From: an uncultured Planctomycetales bacterium
Lineage (GTDB): Bacteria; Planctomycetota; Planctomycetia; Isosphaerales; Isosphaeraceae
Assembly (NCBI GenBank): GCA_903926465.1
Contig: CAIYJE010000160.1
Coordinates: forward strand, 124,001 to 188,000
DNA: 64,000 nt
Reading direction: 5' to 3'
Part shown: in pieces, positions 8,726 to 16,551 of the stretch
How positions within the stretch are numbered: the stretch's first letter is position 1
How the letters are laid out: the number at the start of each line of letters is the position of its first letter
Program-made: the position numbers and the translations under genes
The notes under the pieces: generated by a model
What the model saw: the letters and a program-made list of their open reading frames with translations, nothing else
What the model was told of the DNA's origin: nothing
Database searches by the model: none

Positions 8726-9184
8726 ATGGCCGAATCTGCTGGTTTGCCGAAGATCCTGATTGCCGACGACAACGTCCAGAACGTGGAACTGCTGGAAGCG
8801 TATCTTGCTGAGGTTGAATGCGAGATCCTGACGGCATTCAATGGCGAAGAAACGCTTGAAATGGTCGATGAGCATCATCCGGACCTGATCTTGCTGGACA
8901 TCATGATGCCCAAGCTCTCGGGATTTGAGGTCTGCAAGAAGATTCGCAAGAACCCGGAAACCCGTGAAACCCAGATTCTGATGGTGACCGCGCTCAATGA
9001 ACCTTCAGATTTCGAGCGTGGAGTTCAGGCCGGCACGGACGACTTTCTGACCAAGCCGGTGAACAAGGTCGAGCTGCTCTGCCGGGTTCGGAGTCTTTTA
9101 CGGGTTCGCCATTTGAGGACCCAGCTTGAGCGGACGCTGGCCTATCTGGCGGAAGTGGAAACCGCCAGTCGTTCCTCCTCCTGA
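8726..9184 (+). CDS. Stand-alone receiver-domain response regulator
   Basis: 152 residues. Full receiver signature: acidic pair Asp14-Asp15, phosphoacceptor Asp58 in LLDIMMPKLSG, Thr88 and Lys110 in TKPVN. The sequence is closest in style to PleD/DivK-type receivers (ILIADDNVQNVELLEAYL). After the receiver only a basic amphipathic helix of about 30 residues remains (VRSLLRVRHLRTQLERTLAYLAEV), which could dimerise; no DNA-binding or enzymatic output domain. No histidine kinase is next to it. It is 24 bases upstream of the methyltransferase gene in the same direction, so the two may be cotranscribed. Confidence 0.88.
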   Translation: MAESAGLPKILIADDNVQNVELLEAYLAEVECEILTAFNGEETLEMVDEHHPDLILLDIMMPKLSGFEVCKKIRKNPETRETQILMVTALNEPSDFERGVQAGTDDFLTKPVNKVELLCRVRSLLRVRHLRTQLERTLAYLAEVETASRSSS

Positions 9185-9208
9185 AAAAACTTCTCGCCTG
9201 GTACCAAG

Positions 9209-10399
9209 ATGGCAACGCCTGTCATTGGAATTCTGCCGCGTCGTGCTCGCCCTTTCTTTGCGAGACATCCCTGGGTTTTTGCCGGTTCGGTGGCAAGGCT
9301 CGATGGGGAAGTGAAGGCCGGCGATGAAGTCCGGGTGGTGAGCGCCGAAGGGAAATTCATTGCCAGGGGCCTGATCAACCCGGGGATGAATCTGCTGATT
9401 CGCCTTTATCGCTGGGTGGATGAGCCACTCGACCGAGAGTTCTGGAAGGCCAGCCTGAAATCGGCGCTGGAGCTTAGACGCCAGTTTTGCCACCTGGATC
9501 AGCCGGGAACGGCCCAGCGGCTGGTTTCTAGTGAAGCCGATGGAATCTCAGGCCTGACCGTTGATCGCTACGGTGACTGGCTGGTGGTGTTGTTCACCAG
9601 CCATGCCCTCTGGCTCAACCGCAAAATATTGCTCGATCTGCTGATGGAGCTTTTCCCCGTCCGGGGAATGCTTGTGCGGTTCGATGCCTCCCAGGCAGGC
9701 CGGGAAGGCATAGCTACCCCGCCCGAGGAGTTCTGCGGCTTGGCCCCGGCCGGCCCCATTGAGATTCTGGAAAATGGCCTACGGTTCGAGGTTGATCTTC
9801 AGGCTGGTCAGAAGACCGGCTATTTCCTTGATCAACGCTCCAATCGGCTGTCGGCCGCGCGGTATGCGGCCAACCGATCCGCACTCGACCTGTTCTGCTA
9901 CACCGGAGGCTTTTCCCTGAACCTGGCCACGCACGGGAAAGCCAGTCAGGTGCTTGGAGTAGACTCCTCCGCAGCTGCCATTGAACGTGCGACTCGCAAC
10001 GCCCAGATGAACCAGCTCCAGAACGTGGAATTCCAGGCGGCCGATGTTTTTCGCACCCTGGAGTCGCTCAGGGGTACCGACCGCCGGTTCGGGATCATCA
10101 TCTGTGATCCACCCAAGTTCGCTCGCAATCAGCGCGATATTGACTCGGCCCTGAACGGCTACGTGCGTCTGAACCGGGCTGCGATTGATCTGCTGGAACC
10201 GGGCGGAATTCTGGTGACCTGCTCATGCTCAGGAACCATTGATCGTGCTTCGTTCCAGGCGGTCCTGGGGGAAGTGGCAACACTCTCCGAGCGCTCGATC
10301 CAGATCCTGGAGAGTCTGGGGCACCCGCCAGACCACCCCGTGGCAGTCTCCTGCCCAGAAACCGAGTACCTCAAGTGCCTGATTGCTCGGGTTGGTTAA
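9209..10399 (+). CDS. Class I SAM-dependent rRNA methyltransferase, RlmI-like
   Basis: 396 residues, the usual length for RlmI/RlmK-type 23S rRNA m5C methyltransferases. An N-terminal PUA-like domain (about 1-80; RRARPFFARHPWVFAGSV) binds RNA; a central domain contains QKTGYFLDQR, the RlmI-family hallmark; the Rossmann SAM-binding part follows with DLFCYTGGFSLNLA, VLGVDSS and IICDPPKF. The catalytic motif CSCSG lies near residue 341. The known reaction is methylation of a cytidine (C1962 in E. coli) in 23S rRNA; the exact site here is inferred. It lies 24 bases downstream of the receiver gene. Confidence 0.87.
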   Translation: MATPVIGILPRRARPFFARHPWVFAGSVARLDGEVKAGDEVRVVSAEGKFIARGLINPGMNLLIRLYRWVDEPLDREFWKASLKSALELRRQFCHLDQPGTAQRLVSSEADGISGLTVDRYGDWLVVLFTSHALWLNRKILLDLLMELFPVRGMLVRFDASQAGREGIATPPEEFCGLAPAGPIEILENGLRFEVDLQAGQKTGYFLDQRSNRLSAARYAANRSALDLFCYTGGFSLNLATHGKASQVLGVDSSAAAIERATRNAQMNQLQNVEFQAADVFRTLESLRGTDRRFGIIICDPPKFARNQRDIDSALNGYVRLNRAAIDLLEPGGILVTCSCSGTIDRASFQAVLGEVATLSERSIQILESLGHPPDHPVAVSCPETEYLKCLIARVG

Positions 10400-10495
10400 A
10401 TTCCGACCGTGGCTTGCGGAAACCGGCTGGCCCGATTCAGAACTTGAAAAATAAATTGAACTCGGTTCGCGGACTTTGCCGATTACTCGGAATAG

Positions 10496-10584
10496 AACGA
10501 ATCAGCGCCCATTCGCTGACGTTCGTTTGCAGATTTCAGTCTGGCCGGCATGAGACGGTGCACCCGAATCCAATGCCGCCGGCC
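10496..10584 (+). promoter_or_regulatory. Two leader hairpins upstream of the FEPLEGRRLL protein
   Basis: Hairpin A: AACGAA-TCAGCG (10496-10507), loop CCCATT, CGCTGA-cg-TTCGTT (10514-10527), 12 pairs with a 2-base bulge. Hairpin B: GGCCGGCAT (10543-10551) pairs with ATGCCGCCGGCC (10573-10584) with a 3-base bulge. Both lie between the methyltransferase stop and the ribosome-binding site at 10604. A could be the methyltransferase terminator, though no U-run follows. Confidence 0.4.
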
Positions 10585-10614
10585 TGACTGGTTCGAACAT
10601 TGCGAGGAATCGCC

Positions 10615-11604
10615 ATGGATAGCGGCAAGGCTCGATCACGCGTTTCAAAAGCACTCTCATTTGAGCCACTGGAAGGCCGGCGCTTGCTTACCACCATGCC
10701 TGGTCAGGCCCATGTCAAAGAAATTGCCGGGTCTGGCGGCGTACAACTGCGCATTCTGGCGACAGCCAACCGACCGATCACCGTGACCATCAATGATAAT
10801 GGCACCGGGCAACCCGGAAACATTCAGGTCACCGTGAATGGCCAGACCTATACCTCACAGTCCGCCGATACTTCGATTTATGTCCAGGGAAGCAGCAAAG
10901 CCGACCAGGTCACCTACAACCTGACCGGCAATTTGATCTCCGCACGCCAGGTTGTGAACATTCTGAACGCAGGTAATGATCAGTTCACCGCAAATTTGCC
11001 GTACGACATCCAGACCACCAAGGTTCTGGACCTGGAAGCCTACGGCGATGCCGGCAGTGACAATCTCCAGATCCACCAGGCAGGCAAGGTCACGGCAGGC
11101 ACGGTATTTCCGCTTCTCAACGGCGGAAACGGCAACGATACCTTGAGCTATGACTACACCGGTGATATCCAGGCTGGGGCCGTGGTTGGCCCTGTGCTCC
11201 AGGGTGCCGCCGGAAACGATACGATCAAACTGAATTACAGCGGTACCGTGCTGGGCCAGTTCCTTTACAACAACACTGTCGATGGTGGTTCAGGAAACGA
11301 TTCGATCTCGGTTGATGCGCATCTGGGTTCAACCTCAACCGGCAAGGTCGGTACCAGCCAGACACTTCCAGCCCTGGTTCAGGGTGGCGATAACAACGAT
11401 CAGATTCGCTACGTAATCACCGTCGATCCGACAACGACCACAACCACGACCACCACGGGTTCCACCTCGGCAACCACCACAACCACCAAGACGACAGCTC
11501 AGGTCTTTGGTTCCGCCGTGGGCGGCGCTGGTACCGATACCGTACTTCGAAGCGCGAACATCAATGGCGATTCGTCCAACGAAAATGATGCCGTGGTTGG
11601 TTAA
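10615..11604 (+). CDS. Exported planctomycete protein with FEPLEGRRLL signature and RTX-like repeats
   Basis: 329 residues from ATG 10615 (GAGGA at 10604-10608). Residues 16-25 read FEPLEGRRLL, the N-terminal motif shared by many exported planctomycete proteins and thought to act in sorting. The body contains repeats of the type GGNGNDTL, GAAGNDTI, GGSGNDSI, GGDNNDQI and GGAGTDTV, spaced about 35-45 residues: degenerate hemolysin-type calcium-binding (RTX) beta-roll units. A Thr-rich run (codons near 11431-11497) forms a linker before the last unit. Likely extracellular or cell-surface; calcium binding is inferred from the repeats and has weaker spacing than true RTX. The end is abrupt after one last repeat. 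Confidence 0.75.
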   Translation: MDSGKARSRVSKALSFEPLEGRRLLTTMPGQAHVKEIAGSGGVQLRILATANRPITVTINDNGTGQPGNIQVTVNGQTYTSQSADTSIYVQGSSKADQVTYNLTGNLISARQVVNILNAGNDQFTANLPYDIQTTKVLDLEAYGDAGSDNLQIHQAGKVTAGTVFPLLNGGNGNDTLSYDYTGDIQAGAVVGPVLQGAAGNDTIKLNYSGTVLGQFLYNNTVDGGSGNDSISVDAHLGSTSTGKVGTSQTLPALVQGGDNNDQIRYVITVDPTTTTTTTTTGSTSATTTTTKTTAQVFGSAVGGAGTDTVLRSANINGDSSNENDAVVG

Positions 11605-13942
11605 CCCAGACGGCCTTGAAATTCAGGGGTCAGATTCTCTTGACCCCTGTTTCACCAATACGCGTGCAAGGTCTCAGCGCAGGGAATCGGTAGCCTTCGC
11701 TCTGGCGCTTGCCGCGATTTTGGCTGCCTTCTTTTCTCAGTCACTCTTTCTCGGGAAGGTGCTGAGTCCGGCCGATGTGCTCTATGCGCAACGCTCATTC
11801 CCCGGCAAAGGGGAAAACTACGAGCCAGCGAACCGGTTATTGATCGACCCGGTTTTGCAATTTGAGCCCTGGCTTGAGTTCAGTCGAGCAGAGATCCGCT
11901 CGGGCCGGCTCCCGCTGTGGAACCCCTACGCGGGCTGTGGTGCTCCTCATCTGGCAAACGCGCAGAGCGGCATCTTCGATCCCGTTCACCTGATCGCCTA
12001 TCTGGGCACGTTGCCAGATGCCTTCGCCTGGATGGCGGCGTTCCGCCTCTGGATCGCCGGCCTGGGAATGTACTGGCTGGCCAGGGAGTGGAATCTGGGG
12101 TTTGCCGGTCGCTGGTTTGCGGGCCTCACGTTCCCGTTCTGCGGCTTCCTGATTGTCTGGCTCCAATACCCGGTGACCCCGGCAGCAATTTGGCTCCCCT
12201 GGCTGCTCTGGGCCACTCAGCGGCTGCTAAACCGGCCTGGCATCAGGCGGGTCGCGTACGTGGCGGCCTTCACCGCGCTGCCCTTACTGGCGGGCCATGT
12301 TCAAACCGCAGCGCACCTCTTGCTGGCGGCCGGCTTGCTCACACTGTTCGAGCTGTTCAACCGAAACGGGCGAACATTGAAGGAGCGGCTGATCCCACTC
12401 ACTCGGTGGGGAGCCGGGATCACGTTAGGGGTAGGCCTGGCCGCGGTCCAACTGCTGCCGCTGGCCTCATACCTGAGTAAAAGTCCGGTCTGGCAAGACC
12501 GCCTGGCTGAGCGAGATAGGGACGGTGGGGCCCAGCCCCCTCGGTTGCTCGATTCCTTCTGTACGGCCTTTCCCTACCTTTATGGTAGCCAGCGCCAAGG
12601 ACAACCGAACGTCGCCAAATTCCTGGGTGTTCATAACCTGAACGAATCGGCCGGTGGATACGCCGGCATTCCTGCCTGGTTGGTTTTGGCTCCTCTGAGC
12701 ATGGCCTGCCTCCGGGTCAACCGAAGGGTTCCGTTTCTGCTAACGCTGCTGGCGCTGGGCTTCTGCCTGGCGTTCGCCATTCCTCCTTTGCCAAGACTTC
12801 TTGGCCCCCTGCCCATCCTTAACGTGATAGATCATCGCCGCACCACGCTCTGGCTCGCTTTTGCCACCATCATGCTGGCAGCCATCGGGCTGGATCGACT
12901 CTCCACCATCAGGCCGGCCCGCCCAGCAATCGTCTGTAGCGGCTTACTCGCCCTATTGATGTTCGCCGCAGCGCTTGGGCTCACATTCGGAAGGGACAGG
13001 ATCTGGCAGGGGCTTGAGCCCCGGCTTGCCGCCAGAATGGCGGCAGCTGTCCCTGCCGAGCAAGCACGCTATCAGCGGCACATTCAGAACGCCCTCGAAT
13101 TCTATCCTCGCTATATCGCCGGAATCTCGGTGGAGCTATTCGCGCTTGCGAGCCTTTTATCTGCGTATCGAAGGGGGCGGATTGGTGGCACCTGGGCTGC
13201 TGCCATGCTGACGGGGCTCACGCTGTTCGACCTCTTGGCGTTTAGCTACGGCTTGAATCCCGAGATTTCCAGGTCAGATTCCCGACCTGAGAGTGCCGTG
13301 ATTGAGAAACTGCGGACCGTTTGTCCTTTCCCCGCGCGTGTGTTAGCCATTGATACCGAGTTCCCCCCGAATACCTTGATGCGCTACGGGCTCTGCGATC
13401 TGCGTAACTATGATTCAATTGAACTGAGCACGATGGTGAACTACTGCGAGCCGCTCTTTGCCGGCGATACCGGCCAATCGCGGACCAGTCGCCGAGAAAT
13501 TGGCTGGGCGGCAATTCTCGATCAGCAAGACCGATTGGTTGCCGCAGGCGTCCGGGCCATCGTATCCAGATCGTTGCCGCCAGAAGCCTTACGGCAGAAC
13601 TCCGAGTCTGTCTCTGGCCTCTGGATTACCCGGCTTGATGGCCCTGAACCTGGCTACTCTCATCTGTCCGCCGGCGAAATCCGCATTGACGACACGGGCG
13701 ATCCGAGACATCCTAAAACACTCGCTGTTTCCTTTGATCCTGGCTGGAAAGTCACGTCAAAGGATCCAGACATTCCTGTCGAAACCTCCAATACCACTTT
13801 TCTTGGTTTGCGTATCCCACCCGGGGTACAGACTGTCCATCTCCGCTATGAGCCCATTGAGGTTCAAATCGGGATCTGGATCAGTGGTGGATTGTTGCTT
13901 GCCTGGCTTAGCCTGTTCGTCTGTGTTCGAAATCAAGAGTGA
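11588..13942 (+). CDS. YfhO-family multispanning membrane protein (copy 1)
   Basis: 784 residues from ATG 11588 (ATG 11585 adjacent). Many hydrophobic segments spread over residues 30-560, a GT-C-like first loop (LSPADVLYAQRSFPG and ...RLPLWNPYAGCGAPHLANAQSG), and a soluble C-terminal domain followed by a final membrane helix (IGIWISGGLLLAWLSLFV). These are features of the YfhO family, of which the B. subtilis member is linked to lipoteichoic-acid glycosylation; the function here is unknown but glycolipid or wall glycosylation at the membrane is plausible. The start overlaps the previous gene by 17-20 bases with no clear ribosome-binding site; no better in-frame start precedes the first membrane helix. 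A second copy lies at 54689-57622. Confidence 0.78.
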   Translation: MPWLVNPDGLEIQGSDSLDPCFTNTRARSQRRESVAFALALAAILAAFFSQSLFLGKVLSPADVLYAQRSFPGKGENYEPANRLLIDPVLQFEPWLEFSRAEIRSGRLPLWNPYAGCGAPHLANAQSGIFDPVHLIAYLGTLPDAFAWMAAFRLWIAGLGMYWLAREWNLGFAGRWFAGLTFPFCGFLIVWLQYPVTPAAIWLPWLLWATQRLLNRPGIRRVAYVAAFTALPLLAGHVQTAAHLLLAAGLLTLFELFNRNGRTLKERLIPLTRWGAGITLGVGLAAVQLLPLASYLSKSPVWQDRLAERDRDGGAQPPRLLDSFCTAFPYLYGSQRQGQPNVAKFLGVHNLNESAGGYAGIPAWLVLAPLSMACLRVNRRVPFLLTLLALGFCLAFAIPPLPRLLGPLPILNVIDHRRTTLWLAFATIMLAAIGLDRLSTIRPARPAIVCSGLLALLMFAAALGLTFGRDRIWQGLEPRLAARMAAAVPAEQARYQRHIQNALEFYPRYIAGISVELFALASLLSAYRRGRIGGTWAAAMLTGLTLFDLLAFSYGLNPEISRSDSRPESAVIEKLRTVCPFPARVLAIDTEFPPNTLMRYGLCDLRNYDSIELSTMVNYCEPLFAGDTGQSRTSRREIGWAAILDQQDRLVAAGVRAIVSRSLPPEALRQNSESVSGLWITRLDGPEPGYSHLSAGEIRIDDTGDPRHPKTLAVSFDPGWKVTSKDPDIPVETSNTTFLGLRIPPGVQTVHLRYEPIEVQIGIWISGGLLLAWLSLFVCVRNQE
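11624..11649 (+). terminator. Perfect 9-bp hairpin after the FEPLEGRRLL gene
   Basis: CAGGGGTCA (11624-11632) and TGACCCCTG (11641-11649) pair perfectly around an 8-base loop, followed by TTTC. It begins 20 bases after the stop at 11604 and looks like an intrinsic terminator, yet it lies inside the N-terminal coding region of the next gene if that gene starts at 11588. Confidence 0.5.
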
Positions 13943-14046
13943 CCCCAGAATTGGCCTGAAGGGCTTGGATGCCCGACCCGGCAGAATCTCAGAATCGTGA
14001 TGCCACTGGCATGGCGTTCTAGTCTGCCAGCACAACAGGGAAGGAT

Positions 14047-14361
14047 ATGACCCGGATGATTCACTTCACGTGCGATATGTGTGGCAAGGACCTCTCAAGC
14101 AAGGAATCTCAGCGGTTCATCGTCAAGATTACCGCCTACGCGGGTCATGACTGTGACCACATTGGAGAAGCCGACCTCGACGAAGACCACATGGAGACTG
14201 TGGCCGAACTCATCAGGCGAGGCGAAACCCAGGATCACACGGAAGATCCCGGGCGGTTCAAAGGCTTTCGCTACGACCTCTGCTGCTCCTGCCATCGCCG
14301 GTTTCTTGAAGATCCCTTGAACCGGGACCCGCTTCGGCTCTTGAATTTCAGCAAGAACTGA
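14047..14361 (+). CDS. Small zinc-ribbon-like protein of unknown function
   Basis: 104 residues; ATG 14047 is preceded by GGGAAGGAT. Two cysteine pairs, CDMC near residue 9 and CCSC near residue 79 (LCCSCHRRFL), could bind one zinc ion with the intervening 65 residues looped out; the middle is very acidic (GEADLDEDHMETVAEL). No family is recognisable to me beyond the zinc-binding pattern. It stands alone, followed by a hairpin terminator at 14380-14415. The real coding nature is supported by the ribosome-binding site, the spaced Cys pairs and the terminator. Confidence 0.68.
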   Translation: MTRMIHFTCDMCGKDLSSKESQRFIVKITAYAGHDCDHIGEADLDEDHMETVAELIRRGETQDHTEDPGRFKGFRYDLCCSCHRRFLEDPLNRDPLRLLNFSKN

Positions 14362-14379
14362 ACAAGCCCGTATCGATCG

Positions 14380-14415
14380 AAATCACGCCACGTCGACCTC
14401 GTCTTGGCGTGATTT
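14380..14415. terminator. Terminator hairpin after the zinc protein
   Basis: AAATCACGCCA (14380-14390) and TGGCGTGATTT (14405-14415) are perfectly complementary over 11 bp, loop of 14 bases. The distal arm ends in TTT followed by TCAAAC. It starts 19 bases after the stop at 14361. Confidence 0.68.
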
Positions 14416-14748
14416 TCAAACATCGTGGTTCCTATTCGTGTTCCACGAAACTTAGCCCAGCGGTTGAGCGGAAATCCATCCAATAAGCCGCAAAAGATCC
14501 ATACGCGTACGTCGGGCTCGTATTCGGAGAAGAATCCCTCTCGAGTTGGATTGAGCCTGGCGGCAAAGGCGTTCTTGAATAATACGAACTTCGCATCATA
14601 CGGTGGAAAGCTGTCGATATCTTCGAACCGCAGCAGCTTTCCCCATCCACGAATTCCAACCCAACGAGAATGACGACATTCCAGTGGGGGTTTTCGGCCA
14701 TCACGGTTCACCACACGGGCTGGTGAAGCGGTGCGTGGCCGGCCTGAT
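14416..14748. other. Intergenic gap with second copy of the dispersed repeat
   Basis: No convincing gene. Positions 14514-14531 (GGGCTCGTATTCGGAGAA) match 7984-8001 with one difference. Read on the minus strand both copies encode a phrase containing EYEP in a frame that is open for over 400 bases here but has no start signal or family features. This is the 3' flank of the kinase at 14749. Confidence 0.4.
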
Positions 14749-16152
14749 TCAACGGGCCAGCAGCATGAGTAGATTGGTGAGTGCCGACACGCCTAGTAAA
14801 ACTCCAAGCACGGTGATGATCGTCGTTTTGGAATTCACCAGGGCCGCCATCTCTTGCTTCTCTTCCTCCGTGACCGACGATGCCATTTCTACGGCCTCCG
14901 CATCGTCATCGCTTTCCGAGAGGCTGGATAGGGCATCAGCCTTCTGGGCGGCAATCATCGGCCGTTCGCCGGCAATCAGGCAGCGCAGGTCCAGAATCAG
15001 GTCATCAGGGCTGCCGTACCGGTTCTCCCGATTCTTGGCCATCATTGTCTCGACAACCTCGCCCAGGCCGCTAGATAGCCTGGTATTGAGGTGGTCAGGC
15101 GGGGTAAGCAAGCACTTCTCGTCGGCGTGTTTCTTCATCACGTCATTGGGCGTGGTCCCCGGATAAGGAACGCGCCCGGTGACCATGTGGTAAAGCGTGC
15201 CGCCCAGACAGTAAATGTCTGCGCGAACGTCTACGTCTACCTGGCCCCGGACCTGCTCGGGGCTAATGTAGTACGGGGTGCCAATGGCCAACCCTGCCTC
15301 CGCGGAAGCCCACTTTTCATCGCTGGTCGGACGCGCAAGCCCGAGGTCCGCCAGCTTGGCACCGCCATCCTTGGGCAACATGATGTTTTCGGGCTTGATA
15401 TCACGATGGATCAGGCCGCGCTGGTGGGCGTGCTTGAGTGCATCGGCAATGCTCAAGATGATCTCAAGAGCTTCTCGTTCATCGAAGATCTTGCCGGCAT
15501 CGATCACATCCTTGATCGTCTTACCTTCCACAAACTCCATCACAAAGAACTGCAGTTTGCCAACCGACCCGGCGTCGATTGCGTTCACAATGTTGTTGTG
15601 CTGCAGTTTTGCGGCAATCTTCGCTTCACGCTGAAAGCGGTCAATGAATTCACGGTCCTGGGACAGGGAATCCAGCAGCACCTTCACGGCCACAATTCGG
15701 TCAACGCTCGTCTGGCGGGCCTTGTAGACCATCCCCATCGAGCCTTTTCCGAGCCGTTCCAGAATCTGATATCCAGGAATTTCCAGTTTTCCCGGCGCTT
15801 CTCCCATTTCCCTGAGCAAACGCGTGGCTTGCCCCTTGGTCAAAACTCCCGCCCCCACCATCAGTTCCAGCAAATTCTTGTCGGGATTCTTGGACCGCAG
15901 TCCCTTACAGGCTTCGACCTCGGTCTGGGTTACCAGTCCATGGCGAACCGCCAGCCGTTCGATATTCCCCTCGTCGAGCGGGGCGCCGGGCTTTCCCGCC
16001 TGACTTCGAGCCGGTGACGACGTAGCACTGGCGGATACCGATTTCGAGGATCCAGGCAAGCTTGTGGACTTGGAAGCACCCAGCGCCGTTGCCGGCTGTG
16101 GGGCACCCTTCTCTTCCTTTGGATTTGATGCCGATCCAGATGGTTCGCTCAT
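14749..16152 (-). CDS. Membrane-anchored Ser/Thr protein kinase
   Basis: 467 residues. Residues 1-60 are Ser/Ala/Pro-rich and disordered. About 62-118 form a small helical domain (IERLAVRHGLVTQTEVEACKGL and LLELMVGAGVLTKGQATRLL), two similar helical units often seen before planctomycete kinases. The kinase domain runs from about 128 (YQILERLGKGSMGMVYKA) to 395, with Lys157 in AVKVLL, HRDIKPEN (catalytic Asp251) and DLG (269-271) in place of DFG, and APE-like SPEQ. Residues 442-463 form one C-terminal membrane helix (TTIITVLGVLLGVSALTNLLMLL). The kinase domain is therefore cytoplasmic and tail-anchored, with no extracellular sensor. A GC-rich hairpin (CCGCGC-gact-GCGCGG, 16234-16249) sits in the leader. 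Confidence 0.9.
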   Translation of the reverse strand: MSEPSGSASNPKEEKGAPQPATALGASKSTSLPGSSKSVSASATSSPARSQAGKPGAPLDEGNIERLAVRHGLVTQTEVEACKGLRSKNPDKNLLELMVGAGVLTKGQATRLLREMGEAPGKLEIPGYQILERLGKGSMGMVYKARQTSVDRIVAVKVLLDSLSQDREFIDRFQREAKIAAKLQHNNIVNAIDAGSVGKLQFFVMEFVEGKTIKDVIDAGKIFDEREALEIILSIADALKHAHQRGLIHRDIKPENIMLPKDGGAKLADLGLARPTSDEKWASAEAGLAIGTPYYISPEQVRGQVDVDVRADIYCLGGTLYHMVTGRVPYPGTTPNDVMKKHADEKCLLTPPDHLNTRLSSGLGEVVETMMAKNRENRYGSPDDLILDLRCLIAGERPMIAAQKADALSSLSESDDDAEAVEMASSVTEEEKQEMAALVNSKTTIITVLGVLLGVSALTNLLMLLAR

Positions 16153-16551
16153 CGGTACCCCGCCGTTCGACGCCCCCGCTCGACGGATGATCCGTTAAGC
16201 TGGTCTTCGATCCGAAAAGAGATAAACTGCTTTCCGCGCGACTGCGCGGGACCTGACTCAGGAAATATCCTTTCGTCACAACTGTAGTATGGGTCCCCTG
16301 GTTGCGTTGTCAACGCCCCGCACTCGGTTGTGCGTGAGCACCTCAAGCCCGTCCAAGTCAGTAGGAGTGGGTGAACGCGCGGTTCGCCAGCGGCCAGAGC
16401 CTTTCAGAATGTCAAAGTTACGCGTTTGGACCACCCCGCTCCCTTGTTCCATCTGGTGTCGGGTGGCTACGATCTTCGGTTTACCCTGGCTCGGTGTGAG
16501 TTCAGGACCTTCATTAAGAAACTACGCGCGAAAGCGCAACGAGGTGGGTGC
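16153..16551. promoter_or_regulatory. Divergent intergenic region kinase / leuB-like
   Basis: 399 bases between divergent genes, holding both promoters. It includes the hairpin 16234-16249. Reading frames on both strands lack coding features; the longer open frame upstream of leuB (to 16426) is not similar to the enzyme family. Confidence 0.45.

Noticed and set aside
14271-14714. A 147-codon minus-strand frame
   Set aside because: Overlaps the zinc protein and has no start signal; contains only the EYEP-coding repeat.
15091-16017. A 308-codon plus-strand frame
   Set aside because: Antisense to the Ser/Thr kinase.
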